Source: Trueperaceae bacterium
GTDB taxonomy: Bacteria > Deinococcota > Deinococci > Deinococcales > Trueperaceae
Assembly (NCBI GenBank): GCA_036381595.1
Contig: DASVCN010000040.1
Location: forward strand, 62,001 to 126,000
Length of the DNA stretch: 64,000 bases
Reading direction: 5' to 3'
The notes under the pieces were generated by a model. That model was not told the origin of the DNA. It ran no database searches and saw nothing but the letters and a program-made list of their open reading frames with translations. The first letter of the stretch is position 1, and every line of letters starts with the position of its first letter. Made by a program: the position numbers and the translations under genes. Shown here piece by piece: positions 1 through 9,736 of this stretch.

Positions 1-2
1 GC

Positions 3-557
3 GAGTTCGTCGAGGCGAACGATCTGCGGGTCGAGATCTTCCGCTTCACGAAGGAGTTGCTGCGCGGCGAGCGGCGCACCGTGGGCCGGCTCGACAGCCG
101 CTATACGGGGATAGACCGCGACGCGGGCGGCGAGCACTTCGAGTACGACCCTGCCTACGCTGCCTTCCAGGGTACCTACACCGCAGCCCTCAATCACTAC
201 CTGCGCAGCGACCTGGACTACTCCAGCGATCTGCCGTACGAGATCATCGCCGACCTGTGGCAGACGTGGAGCTACAAGGAGTTCGAGAACCGCTACGTGA
301 ACGTGGGAGAGACGCTCCGCAAAGCGATGAGCATCAACCCGCAGTTGCGCGTGCACGTTGCCAGCGGCTACTTCGATCTGGCCACGCCCCACTTCGCAAC
401 CGACTACACCTTCGCTCACCTGGGCCTCGATCCGACGTTGCGGGAGAACCTGGAGTTCTCCTACTACGAGGCCGGACACATGATGTACGTGCATCGGCAG
501 TCGCTCGCCGAGCTGAAGGAGAGGCTAGCCCGCTTCCTGCTCGCGGCCGCCGACTGA
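3..557 (+). CDS. Serine carboxypeptidase (S10) family protein, C-terminal part
   Basis: The reading frame is open from the left edge, so the start lies outside the window. The visible 184 residues resemble the C-terminal half of S10-family serine carboxypeptidase-like hydrolases. The stretch GYFDLATP carries the likely catalytic Asp and EAGHMMYVH the likely catalytic His; the Ser nucleophile would be upstream, off the edge. Such proteins are usually exported alpha/beta hydrolases, but the signal peptide cannot be seen here. A proline-peptidase-like alpha/beta hydrolase is the main alternative. Nothing downstream is clearly co-transcribed with it. Confidence 0.7.
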   Translation, partial: EFVEANDLRVEIFRFTKELLRGERRTVGRLDSRYTGIDRDAGGEHFEYDPAYAAFQGTYTAALNHYLRSDLDYSSDLPYEIIADLWQTWSYKEFENRYVNVGETLRKAMSINPQLRVHVASGYFDLATPHFATDYTFAHLGLDPTLRENLEFSYYEAGHMMYVHRQSLAELKERLARFLLAAAD

Positions 558-740
558 GGGCCCGAGCAACGGGCCGACGTCTCACTTGGAGGGAAGCGGC
601 CGAGCGCCTGACGGTGCCGGAGCGGACGCCAGGTGGTCGGCCGGAACGAGTTCGAAGCCCGACGACAGGCCCGAGTGCGGAGCCGTCTACGGTTCTTCGC
701 TCCGCTTCGGGGGAGGATTCAGCGTGAAGGGAGGCCAGCC

Positions 741-1019
741 ATGGAACTCGATGAACACCGTCTGCTGGACCTGCTCAAGAGTGATCCGCGGGCTCACAAG
801 CTCATCCACGACAACGTCGACGACCGCTGGTTCGTCTACGCGTTCGATCAGAACCCGCCGGAGGTGACCAGCGTGCCGAAGGACCTGGCGATCAGGGCGC
901 TGCAGCAACGCTGGGTCGAGGAGCATGAAGACGACAGGAGGGGCGAGTTGCCCAGCGAGCACTACGAGGTCTTCCTGCTCACCGATGCCGGGGTCGAAAG
1001 GGCAGAGGAGGGCGGCTGA
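741..1019 (+). CDS. Small protein of unknown function
   Basis: A 92-residue acidic soluble protein that I do not recognise. The ATG at 741 is preceded by a GGGAGG-like ribosome site (about 729-734), which is why the longer in-frame extension back to 633 is not used. It has no signal peptide, membrane segment or cysteine pair. The middle contains DDRWFVYAFDQNPPE, and the C-terminus is rich in Glu and Asp. It converges on glnS, whose stop codon lies only a few bases away. Confidence 0.6.
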   Translation: MELDEHRLLDLLKSDPRAHKLIHDNVDDRWFVYAFDQNPPEVTSVPKDLAIRALQQRWVEEHEDDRRGELPSEHYEVFLLTDAGVERAEEGG

Positions 1020-1025
1020 GCTGAG

Positions 1026-3383
1026 CTAGCGAGCCTTCGCCCGGTCGAGCTCCCGTTCGACTACCTCCTTCACCAGCTTCGGGTTGGCGCTCCCGCCCGT
1101 CTCCCGCATCACCTGGCCCACGAAGAACCCCGCCAGGCCGGTCTTCCCGTCGCGATAGGCCGTGACCTTCTCGGGGTTCCGCTCCAGGACCCGCTCCACT
1201 ACCGGGAGCAGAGCGCTCTCGTCGCTCACCTGCCGGAGGCCCAGTTCGTCTACCAGTTCCGACGGCGCTCCGCCGCCCTCGAGCATCCGGGCGAAGACCT
1301 CCTTGGCAGCGCGCGCCGACACCGTCCCCTCGGCGATCAGGGCTACCAGTCCGGCGAGGTGTTCAGGGGCGAGCGGGAGGTCGTCGAGGTCCCTGCCCTT
1401 GAGCTCACGCAACAGTTCGTTGACGGTCCAGTTGGCGATCGCCCTGGGATCGTCGAAGTGGCCCACCGCCTCCTCGAAGAAGCGCGAGAGCCGGGTGTCG
1501 CCGGCGATGAGCAGCGCGTCGCGCTCGTCGATCCCCATCACGTCGCGGTAGCGGCTGTAGGCCGTTCTCTGTTCGACCGTCAGCTCGGCGACCGGATCCT
1601 TGGGGGGCGAAGGTCGACCCGGTTCCTTCGCTGCCGGTTCGGTACCGCTCGCCCTGCGCCGCTCCGTCTCCTGCTGCTCAGGCACCTCTGCCTTGGTCCA
1701 GGAGTCCTTGAGGGTGACGATCCGGTTGAATACCAGGTCGTCGCTGGAGGAGTCGACCGGATCGCGCCAGAAGTAACCGAGCCGTTCGAACTGGTAGCGG
1801 GTATCGGAGGGGTCGTTCGCGACGCTCGGCTCCACGAAACCGTGGCTCACCTGTAGAGAGTCCGGGTTCAGGGTGTCGACGAACGGCACCTGGGCCCGGT
1901 CCGGTTCGGGCACCGAGAAGAGCCGCTCGAAGAGGCGGAATCGAGCCGGCAACGCCGCGTGGGCGGCGAGCCAGTGGATAGTGCCCCTGACCTTGCGCCC
2001 AACCGGGTTCCGGCCGAGTGTCTCCGGGTCGTAACTGCAAAGAAGCTCCGTTACCTCGCCGCGTTCGTTCCTGACGACCTCGTCGCAACGGATGACGTAG
2101 CCGTGTCGTAGCCGCACCTCTGCCCCTGGGGAGAGCCTGCGCCACCCAGCGGGAGGATCCTCGGCGAAGTCCCCGCGCTCGATGAACAGTTCACGGCCCA
2201 TCGGCAGCTCTCGGCTACCCTCTCTGGGAACGTCGGGGGGCCAGTAGGGCGCCTCGATCGACTCGGACTCCCCCTCCGGGTAGTTGGTGATTCTGATCCG
2301 CAGCGGCTCGAGCACCGCCAGTACACGGGGCGCCTTATCGTTCAGATCGTCACGGATGCTGTGCTCAAGCAGGGCGATGTCGGTGCGGCTCTCCGTGCGC
2401 GTCACACCCACGCGGTTGACGAAGTCGCGCAGGGCGGTGGGCGTGACGCCGCGGCGGCGCATACCGCTGATGGTGGGCATCCTGGGGTCGTCCCAGCCGT
2501 TCACCCGCTTCTCGCTTACCAGCTGGATGAGTCGCCGCTTGCTGAGCACCGTGTACTCGAGCCGCAACCGAGCGAACTCGTACTGGTGCGGTCGCGGCTC
2601 GGACGTGAGGTTCTCGACCAGCCAGTCGTACACTTCCCGGTTGTTGTCGTACTCCAACGTGCAGAGGCTGTGGGTCACCCCTTCGATGGCGTCGGAGAGC
2701 GGGTGAGCGAAGTCGTACATCGGGTAGATGGGCCAGCTGTCGCCGGTCCTGTAGTGGTGAGCGTGGCGGATCCGGTAGAGGAGGGGATCCCGCATCAGCA
2801 TGTTGCGCGAGCTCATGTCTATCTTCGCCCTCAGCACGTGCGCCCCGTCGGGGAACTCACCCTTGCGCATCCGTTCGAAGAGTTCGAGGTTCGCCTCGAT
2901 CGATCTTCCGCGGTAAGGGCTCTCCCGGCCCGGCTCGGTGACGCTACCGCGGTACTCGCGGATCTCTGCCTCGGAGAGACTGTCGACGTATGCCTTGCCG
3001 TCGCGGATCAGTTGCAGGGCGTACCGGTAGAGCCGCTCGAAGTAGTCCGAGGCGTGCACCAGGAGGTCCCACTCGAAGCCCAGCCAGCGGATATCCTCCT
3101 TCATCGCCTCGACGTACTCGACCTCTTCCGTGACTGGATTGGTGTCGTCGAAGCGAAGGTTGGTACGGCCGCCGTAGTCGTCAGCCACCCCGAAATCGAG
3201 GAAGATCGCTTTCAGGTGGCCGATGTGGAGGTAGCCGTTCGGTTCGGGCGGGAAGCGCGTGACGACCTCCTGCACCGCCCCGGACCCGAGGTCCCGCTCG
3301 ACGATCTCGGTGATGAAGTTGGGTGTCAGGATCCGTTCGTCGTCGAACGGGATCCTGCTCCTGGTTGTCGGTTTCTCGCTCAT
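1026..3383 (-). CDS. glnS: Glutaminyl-tRNA synthetase with C-terminal YqeY/GatB-like tail
   Basis: Charges tRNA-Gln with glutamine in the cytosol. It is 785 aa from the ATG at 3383, which has GCAGGA six bases upstream; the open frame runs further back but that part overlaps the intergenic region. The class I signature HIGH is at residues 53-56 and a KMSKS variant (VLSKRR) lies near residue 280, followed by the two-part anticodon-binding beta-barrel. After a Glu/Pro/Lys-rich linker, roughly the last 190 residues form a helical domain like the tails of GatB and YqeY. This tail is known from Deinococcus GlnRS, where it helps tRNA binding. Bacterial GlnRS is usually about 550 aa, so the length itself supports the fusion. 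Confidence 0.95.
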   Translation of the reverse strand: MSEKPTTRSRIPFDDERILTPNFITEIVERDLGSGAVQEVVTRFPPEPNGYLHIGHLKAIFLDFGVADDYGGRTNLRFDDTNPVTEEVEYVEAMKEDIRWLGFEWDLLVHASDYFERLYRYALQLIRDGKAYVDSLSEAEIREYRGSVTEPGRESPYRGRSIEANLELFERMRKGEFPDGAHVLRAKIDMSSRNMLMRDPLLYRIRHAHHYRTGDSWPIYPMYDFAHPLSDAIEGVTHSLCTLEYDNNREVYDWLVENLTSEPRPHQYEFARLRLEYTVLSKRRLIQLVSEKRVNGWDDPRMPTISGMRRRGVTPTALRDFVNRVGVTRTESRTDIALLEHSIRDDLNDKAPRVLAVLEPLRIRITNYPEGESESIEAPYWPPDVPREGSRELPMGRELFIERGDFAEDPPAGWRRLSPGAEVRLRHGYVIRCDEVVRNERGEVTELLCSYDPETLGRNPVGRKVRGTIHWLAAHAALPARFRLFERLFSVPEPDRAQVPFVDTLNPDSLQVSHGFVEPSVANDPSDTRYQFERLGYFWRDPVDSSSDDLVFNRIVTLKDSWTKAEVPEQQETERRRASGTEPAAKEPGRPSPPKDPVAELTVEQRTAYSRYRDVMGIDERDALLIAGDTRLSRFFEEAVGHFDDPRAIANWTVNELLRELKGRDLDDLPLAPEHLAGLVALIAEGTVSARAAKEVFARMLEGGGAPSELVDELGLRQVSDESALLPVVERVLERNPEKVTAYRDGKTGLAGFFVGQVMRETGGSANPKLVKEVVERELDRAKAR

Positions 3384-3746
3384 GATCGTTCCTGCGGCCT
3401 CTCGGCGTCGGCTGATTTCGCTGCTCGTGCCCGTTGCCTCCCAGACGAGGCTATCACCGGCCCCGACCGGGCATGGCGGGCCCGTACGACACGCCATGGT
3501 GACACGCTCTGCCGACCGTGTGACGCTCACTGGAGCCGTTCGGCGGGGACTCCGTTAGGGCATAAAAGGGAGACCGCCTCACCCTACTCGGGCGTACCCG
3601 GCATTAACAGGGGTCGGCGAGACGGCCGAAACCTTCGCAAAGCGGCACTTCGATTGACGATGAATTCACGTCGCCCGCTGCCGCTCCAGATTATCGTCTA
3701 CTGGAAGGTTGGCGGATCGGGGGCGAGCTTCGCAGGTGGTGATGAG
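3384..3746. other. Divergent intergenic region glnS / diguanylate cyclase
   Basis: A 363-base gap between two divergent genes. It should hold both promoters, but I find no convincing -35/-10 pair. TTGACG at 3654-3659 is a fair -35 box with no matching -10 at the right distance. No T-box features (specifier loop, conserved T-box sequence) are visible before glnS, and no c-di-GMP riboswitch core before the cyclase. Confidence 0.4.
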
Positions 3747-5312
3747 ATGCTGAGCGAAGGTCATGAAAGTCCGCCGGCCTCAGGCGGATCGAAACTACCC
3801 GCTTCATTGCGGGTCCTAGTCGGCAAAGGGTTGCTTGACCGGCTCATCGTCTCGGTTGCGGCGGCGGGCGCAGCTTCCTTTTTGGCGATACTCTTCGCTT
3901 TCGGGCAGCCCGAGTGGCCGCTGCTTCCCTGGCTCGGCTTCACGGCCGCCTGCGCCGTGATGGTGAGCTTCCCCTACCGGGTGGACCGGCCGGGAGAGTC
4001 GTACTTCATGGACTTCGACGAGATCCTGCTGCTGGTCTCGTTCCTCTTCCTCGAACCAGCGCCCATCGTCGCGTTCCTCTCGCTCGGTTTCTTCGTCGGC
4101 GCTGTCGTACGGGGCATCTCTGCCCGGCGTGTGCTGTTCAACACCGGGGCTCGGGCGCTGGCGGCGAGCCTGGCAGTGGTCTCGGTGGAAATCCTGCCGG
4201 TGAACGGCTCGCAACCCGAGAGCTACATCATCGGTGGCCTGCTGGCGGCCCTCATCTACAGCTTCACCAACCAGTCTCTGGTATCGATGGCCCTGGCGAT
4301 CCTCAACCGGACCTCCTTCACGCATGAGTTCCGCTCCTCCGTCACCGACGTACTCGCTCGCACCTGGCCGATCGTCGTCAGCTACGGACTGGTCGTCGGG
4401 GTCGCTGGACGCCACGAACCGGTGGCCCTCGTGCTCGGGGCGATCCCGCTGCTGATGGTGATCGGCTTCAGCCGGATCACTCAGAAGCAGCGCGACGAGT
4501 ATCTGCGCATGACCGGCCTCTACCGGGCCGCACAGGAGATGCACGAGGCGCGAACCGACGAGGACATCCTGCGGATCCTCCGTTACACCGTGAGGAAGAC
4601 GCTTGGTGTAGACGGAGCGAAGCTGCGTTCGACGCCGCCCTTCGGCGAGGAGTTGGGGGCGTGGCTACCAAACCGGAACTGCTGGATAATCGTGCCCACG
4701 CCCGCCTCGGCCGATACCAGGAGACAGGACGACGCCTTCCTGCAGGCCGCCGCTTCGCTCGTGGAGTCGAGCATGGAGCGGGCGACGTTGGTGGGCGAAC
4801 TGGAACGCCAGTCGCTGCGCGACCCGCTCACCAACGCCTACAACCGGCGTTACTTCCATCAGGTCCTCTCGGGCGCCCTGGAACAGAAGGGGGCGAAAGG
4901 CTGCCTCGCGCTGCTGGATATCGATCACTTCAAGGTCATCAACGACACTTACGGGCACGAGGTGGGGGACGAAGCGCTCAGGACGCTCGTCGAGATCGCC
5001 GAGGAGACGTTTGGAACGCTGGGTGTGCTCTGCCGCCTGGGCGGTGACGAGTTCGCCCTGATACTGCCGAACGTCAGCGTCTCCGCCGCGATCGAGGGCC
5101 TCGAAGGACTGAGGGAGCGACTGGCGCGGAGCGCTCCGGGCGACCCCGGCCGGCGTCCCGAGGGCTTCCACGCCAGCGGCGGACTCGCCCCCTATCCCGA
5201 GTGCGGGCGCGATCCGATGTCGTTGCTGCGGTCCGCCGACCGTGCTCTCTACCGCGCCAAGCGGGAGGGCCGTGACAGGGTAGTGGTCGTGGAGGAAACG
5301 GTCGAGGAGTGA
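3747..5312 (+). CDS. Membrane-bound diguanylate cyclase (GGDEF)
   Basis: Makes the second messenger c-di-GMP from two GTP. The protein is 521 aa from the ATG at 3747, with GGTGG upstream; a second possible ATG is at 3660. Residues about 35-250 hold several hydrophobic segments forming a membrane sensor region that I cannot assign to a named MASE family. A short linker and a region resembling a degenerate GAF domain follow (about 255-345). The C-terminal GGDEF domain has DPLTNAYNRRYF at its start and an intact GGDEF active site at 432-436. I see no RxxD inhibitory site just before GGDEF, so product feedback may be absent. No EAL or HD-GYP partner lies in the window. Confidence 0.9.
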   Translation: MLSEGHESPPASGGSKLPASLRVLVGKGLLDRLIVSVAAAGAASFLAILFAFGQPEWPLLPWLGFTAACAVMVSFPYRVDRPGESYFMDFDEILLLVSFLFLEPAPIVAFLSLGFFVGAVVRGISARRVLFNTGARALAASLAVVSVEILPVNGSQPESYIIGGLLAALIYSFTNQSLVSMALAILNRTSFTHEFRSSVTDVLARTWPIVVSYGLVVGVAGRHEPVALVLGAIPLLMVIGFSRITQKQRDEYLRMTGLYRAAQEMHEARTDEDILRILRYTVRKTLGVDGAKLRSTPPFGEELGAWLPNRNCWIIVPTPASADTRRQDDAFLQAAASLVESSMERATLVGELERQSLRDPLTNAYNRRYFHQVLSGALEQKGAKGCLALLDIDHFKVINDTYGHEVGDEALRTLVEIAEETFGTLGVLCRLGGDEFALILPNVSVSAAIEGLEGLRERLARSAPGDPGRRPEGFHASGGLAPYPECGRDPMSLLRSADRALYRAKREGRDRVVVVEETVEE

Positions 5313-5343
5313 CCGCGAGCGGCGTTGCCTGAGAAGCGGGCTT

Positions 5344-6189
5344 TCAGGCGAGGATGAACAACGTTATGAAGTAGTAGGTGGCCGGGATCGCGAAGAGGTG
5401 GCTGTCGATCCTGTCGAGGACGCCGCCCTGACCGGGCAGGAACACTCCGGCATCCTTCACCCCCACCCAGCGCTTCATCAGGCTCTCGAAGAGGTCCCCC
5501 AGCTGTGCCGCCGAGGCGACGAGGATGCTGAACAGCAGAGCGTCGTAGAGATCCACCCGCAGGTTGAACCAGTTCTCCAGCAGGAACAGGCTACCGGTGA
5601 CGACGACGATGGCGAGAAGTACGCCCCCTACCGCCCCCTCCAGGGTCTTCTTGGGGCTTATCAGCGGTGCCAGCTCGTGACGGCCGAAGAGCGAGCCCAC
5701 CACGTAACCGCCTACGTCGGCGGCGACCACGGCCAGGATCGGCAGCATCAGGTACCAGATGCCGAGCGCTCCATCGGGGGTATAGCGGAGGGTGATGATG
5801 TAGCTGAAGAGCCAGGGGATGTAGAGGTAGCCGAAGAGGGTGAACACCGCCGTGTAGAGCGAGTTGCGATTCGGCTTCACCACCTCGAGGGTGATCAGGT
5901 AGAGGGCGAAGACGCCCAGCAGCGCTTCGCGCCAGGAGATGCTGGGATGGAGCACGACCATGCCGGGGTATCCGGGGGGCAGGGCCGCAGGCAGGGTGAG
6001 GAGCGTAGCTACCCAGAGGGAGCGGCGACGGATGGGGATCCCCCGCAGGTTCATCATCACGCTGAACTCCTGCACCGCGACCAGGCAGAGGCCAAGGTAG
6101 ATAGGCGCCAGGAGCGGCAGGCCCACCCAGGAGACCAGGATGGCGGCCAGGAACGCCAGGAACGATGAGAGGATGCGTGCGACGGGCAT
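5344..6189 (-). CDS. cdsA: Phosphatidate cytidylyltransferase
   Basis: Integral membrane enzyme that makes CDP-diacylglycerol from phosphatidate and CTP, the branch point of phospholipid synthesis. It is 281 aa with about seven or eight hydrophobic helices. The C-terminal family signature is present: QLGDLFESLMKR, then GVKDAG, then LPGQGGVLDRIDS near the end. It is the last gene of the leftward rpsB-tsf-pyrH-frr-cdsA cluster. The uppS gene that commonly sits between frr and cdsA in bacteria is not here; about 100 bases of non-coding DNA separate the two. Confidence 0.93.
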   Translation of the reverse strand: MPVARILSSFLAFLAAILVSWVGLPLLAPIYLGLCLVAVQEFSVMMNLRGIPIRRRSLWVATLLTLPAALPPGYPGMVVLHPSISWREALLGVFALYLITLEVVKPNRNSLYTAVFTLFGYLYIPWLFSYIITLRYTPDGALGIWYLMLPILAVVAADVGGYVVGSLFGRHELAPLISPKKTLEGAVGGVLLAIVVVTGSLFLLENWFNLRVDLYDALLFSILVASAAQLGDLFESLMKRWVGVKDAGVFLPGQGGVLDRIDSHLFAIPATYYFITLFILA

Positions 6190-6290
6190 CTGGACCAGGC
6201 GTCCGCGCCCTCCCGATCTGGGCCTGCTCGGCCGCTCGTTGCGGCGCGCCTCCCCGCCGCCTCGGAGAGGGAGCGTGATCGGGAGGGCGG

Positions 6291-6845
6291 TCAGACCGCC
6301 AGGATGTCCTCTTCTTTCGACTTCACCCGGACGTCGATCTTCGCGATGAAATCGTCGGTTATCTGCTGGACGCCGTTCTCGCCGGTGCGGAGCTCGTCGT
6401 CGGTCAGCAGGTTCTCCTTGCGCATCTCCTTGAGTTCGTCGTTCGCGTCGCGCCTGATGTTGCGGATCGCCACCCGGGCCTCCTCGGCCATGGTCTTGAT
6501 CGTCTTCACCAGGTCGCGGCGTCGCTCATCGTTCAGAGGCGGAACGGAGATGAATATCTGGTCCCCCTTGTTGCCGGGGTTGAACCCGAGGTCGCTCTCG
6601 CGGATCGCCTTCTCGATGTCACCCACCACGTTCTTGTCGAACGGGACGATGAGGAGGGTGCGGGGATCGGGGCTGGAGATCGTCGCCAGCTGGTTGAGGG
6701 GGGTACTGGAACCGTAGTAATCGACGGTCACGCGGTTGAGGACGGCCGGATTGGCGCGCCCGGTGCGGACGGCTGCGATGTTGTGCTCGAACGCATCGAG
6801 CGACTTCTGCATCCGCTCCCGCGTCTCCTTCAGGACGGTGTTCAT
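6291..6845 (-). CDS. frr: Ribosome recycling factor
   Basis: Splits post-termination ribosomes together with EF-G. At 184 aa it is the normal size for RRF and collinear throughout: an N-terminal KETRERMQKSLDAFEHN helix, VRTGRANPAVLNRVTVDYYG, the domain II core and the C-terminal helix. The order rpsB-tsf-pyrH-frr is conserved in bacteria. It is separated from pyrH by 223 bases that contain an imperfect tandem repeat, which is unusual for this cluster. The start at 6845 has a GGAGGT-like sequence just upstream on the minus strand. Confidence 0.96.
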   Translation of the reverse strand: MNTVLKETRERMQKSLDAFEHNIAAVRTGRANPAVLNRVTVDYYGSSTPLNQLATISSPDPRTLLIVPFDKNVVGDIEKAIRESDLGFNPGNKGDQIFISVPPLNDERRRDLVKTIKTMAEEARVAIRNIRRDANDELKEMRKENLLTDDELRTGENGVQQITDDFIAKIDVRVKSKEEDILAV

Positions 6846-6938
6846 GCTTACCTCCGCGCGTGCCTGGCCCTACAGGTGGACCACCGCTTCGATCATCCCA
6901 GTCTAACGCCCGAAAAGTGACCTGGAGCGGAGGCGTCG

Positions 6939-7057
6939 TGCTGCTGCCGCCGGCCCCTCGAGCGCGGCCGTCCTGCTGCTCCCGGTCGGTAAACGGACCA
7001 GGGCCTCCTGCTGCTCTCGATCGGTTGAACAGGGCGTCCCGCTGCTGCCGGTCGGTT
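6939..7057. repeat. Imperfect tandem repeat, four units, about 35-base period
   Basis: GCTGCTGCCG or a close variant begins at about 6940, 6975, 7010 and 7041, giving spacings of 35, 35 and 31 bases. Copies two to four also share a following (G/A)TCGGT. The array fills the frr-pyrH gap and reaches to within about 12 bases of the pyrH stop codon. The function is unknown. Confidence 0.6.
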
Positions 7058-7068
7058 CCGCTCTCGAC

Positions 7069-8399
<1,331 letters not shown>

Positions 8400-8443
8400 C
8401 TGCTCTTTCCCTTTCCTTCTGCCCAGATAAAGTTGCTCAGAAC

Positions 8444-9451
8444 TCAGGCGGTCTTCCCGGCTGCTTCCTCGGCAGCAACTTCCTTCGACTCCCCGCTGTC
8501 CTCGGCCTCGGTCGAAGTCTCCTCGGCCTTGGGGGTATTGGCGGTCGGGTCGTATTCGGCGTTGGGCTCAGTAGCGCCGGCGGTCTGGCGAGCCGCTTCC
8601 GGCTGGCCGACCTTGCCGCTCTCCTCGCCCTCGCTGCCACCCTCTTCCTCGGCTCTTTCGGCGGCTGTCCTGATAGCCCGCTCCGGTGCCGACTCGGGGG
8701 TCGGCAGGGTCTCGCGCTGCTCATCCCCGGCGACCGTCGGCTGCTGCTCGGTCTCTACCGCCACATCGGCCCCGCCTCGCACCTCGACGATGACGTCGGA
8801 GAGTCGGGCGGTGACGAGCTGGATCGAACGGATGGCGTCGTCGTTCCCGGGGATGATGAAGTCGAGCGTGTCCGGATCGCTGTCGGTGTCTGCCAGGGCA
8901 ACGGTGGGGATGCCGAGCTTGTTCGCTTCCTTCACGGCGATCGCTTCCTTCGTCGGGTCGATCACGAAGAGGGCGTCGGGCAACCGGCCCAGGTCGCGGA
9001 TCCCACCCAGATAGCGCTGCAGCCTCTGCAGCTCCTTGCCCAGGTCGATCTGCTCCTTCTTGCTGTAGCGCAGGATCGACTCGTCCTCGAACATCGCCTC
9101 GAGCTCCTTGAGACGCTCGACCCGGGCTCGCATGGTGCGGAAGTTCGTGAGCAGACCGCCCAGCCAGCGCTCGTTGATGTAGGGCATGCCGCAGCGCTTC
9201 GCCTCGGCCGCCAGGATCTCCTTGGCTTGCTTCTTGGTGCCTACGAAGAGGATGGTGCCACCGCGGCTGGCGACGTCGCGGAGGAAGTCGAACGACTTCT
9301 CGCTCTCGACCAGCGTCTTCTGTAGGTCGATGATGAAGATGCCGTTGCGCTCCGCGAAGATGTAGCGCTTCATCTTCGGGTTCCAGTGCTTCGTCTCGTG
9401 GCCGAAGTGGACTCCGGCTTCCAGAAGCTGCTTCATTCCCAGGTAAGACAT
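8444..9451 (-). CDS. rpsB: Ribosomal protein S2 with long acidic C-terminal extension
   Basis: Small-subunit ribosomal protein, 335 aa. The first about 230 residues are a complete S2 (MKQLLEAGVHFGHETKHWNP; TNFRTMRARVERL; FVIDPTKEAIAVKEANKLGIP). A tail of roughly 100 residues, almost entirely Glu, Ala, Thr, Ser and Pro, follows and looks disordered. The start is taken as the ATG at 9451 because GGAGGAAGAG sits immediately before it and overlaps the alternative ATG at 9463. Bacterial S2 is usually 230-260 aa, so the tail is the oddity. It heads the rpsB-tsf-pyrH-frr-cdsA cluster. Confidence 0.95.
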   Translation of the reverse strand: MSYLGMKQLLEAGVHFGHETKHWNPKMKRYIFAERNGIFIIDLQKTLVESEKSFDFLRDVASRGGTILFVGTKKQAKEILAAEAKRCGMPYINERWLGGLLTNFRTMRARVERLKELEAMFEDESILRYSKKEQIDLGKELQRLQRYLGGIRDLGRLPDALFVIDPTKEAIAVKEANKLGIPTVALADTDSDPDTLDFIIPGNDDAIRSIQLVTARLSDVIVEVRGGADVAVETEQQPTVAGDEQRETLPTPESAPERAIRTAAERAEEEGGSEGEESGKVGQPEAARQTAGATEPNAEYDPTANTPKAEETSTEAEDSGESKEVAAEEAAGKTA

Positions 9452-9559
9452 CTCTTCCTCCATGGCGGGACGTTGAGTGATGGATGTGCGAAGTTCCGCC
9501 TTCGCTGCGTCCTGCCGGCCGACCAGACATCCCGCTGCTGGCGCGGCCCAAACCTCCCG

Positions 9560-9568
9560 ATGATAGCA
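9560..9568 (-). promoter_or_regulatory. Candidate extended -10 promoter of rpsB
   Basis: Read on the minus strand this is TGCTATCAT, a TGn extended -10 element with TATCAT as the -10 hexamer. No good -35 is found 16-18 bases upstream, which an extended -10 can tolerate. It would give a leader of about 100 bases before rpsB. Confidence 0.4.
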
Positions 9569-9736
9569 GATGAGGCGAAGTGTGAGGCGACCGGCCGCTA
9601 CTCGAGTCGGCCGGCGCGGGTGCTTGCGATACGCCGCCCCGCGAAGCGATCGTCGAGCAGCCGCGTGCGTCCGAACGAGAGGCGGCCATCCTCCGATGAC
9701 CGCCTCACTCGACTCATGGCCGTTCGCGGGCCTCTG

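Noticed and set aside
3384-3660. Possible T-box or c-di-GMP riboswitch between glnS and the cyclase
   Set aside because: No T-box sequence or specifier stem, and no GEMM core, could be found.
2361-3746. Upstream extension of the diguanylate cyclase frame across glnS
   Set aside because: It is antisense to glnS. The real protein begins near 3747 (or 3660), where a ribosome site occurs.
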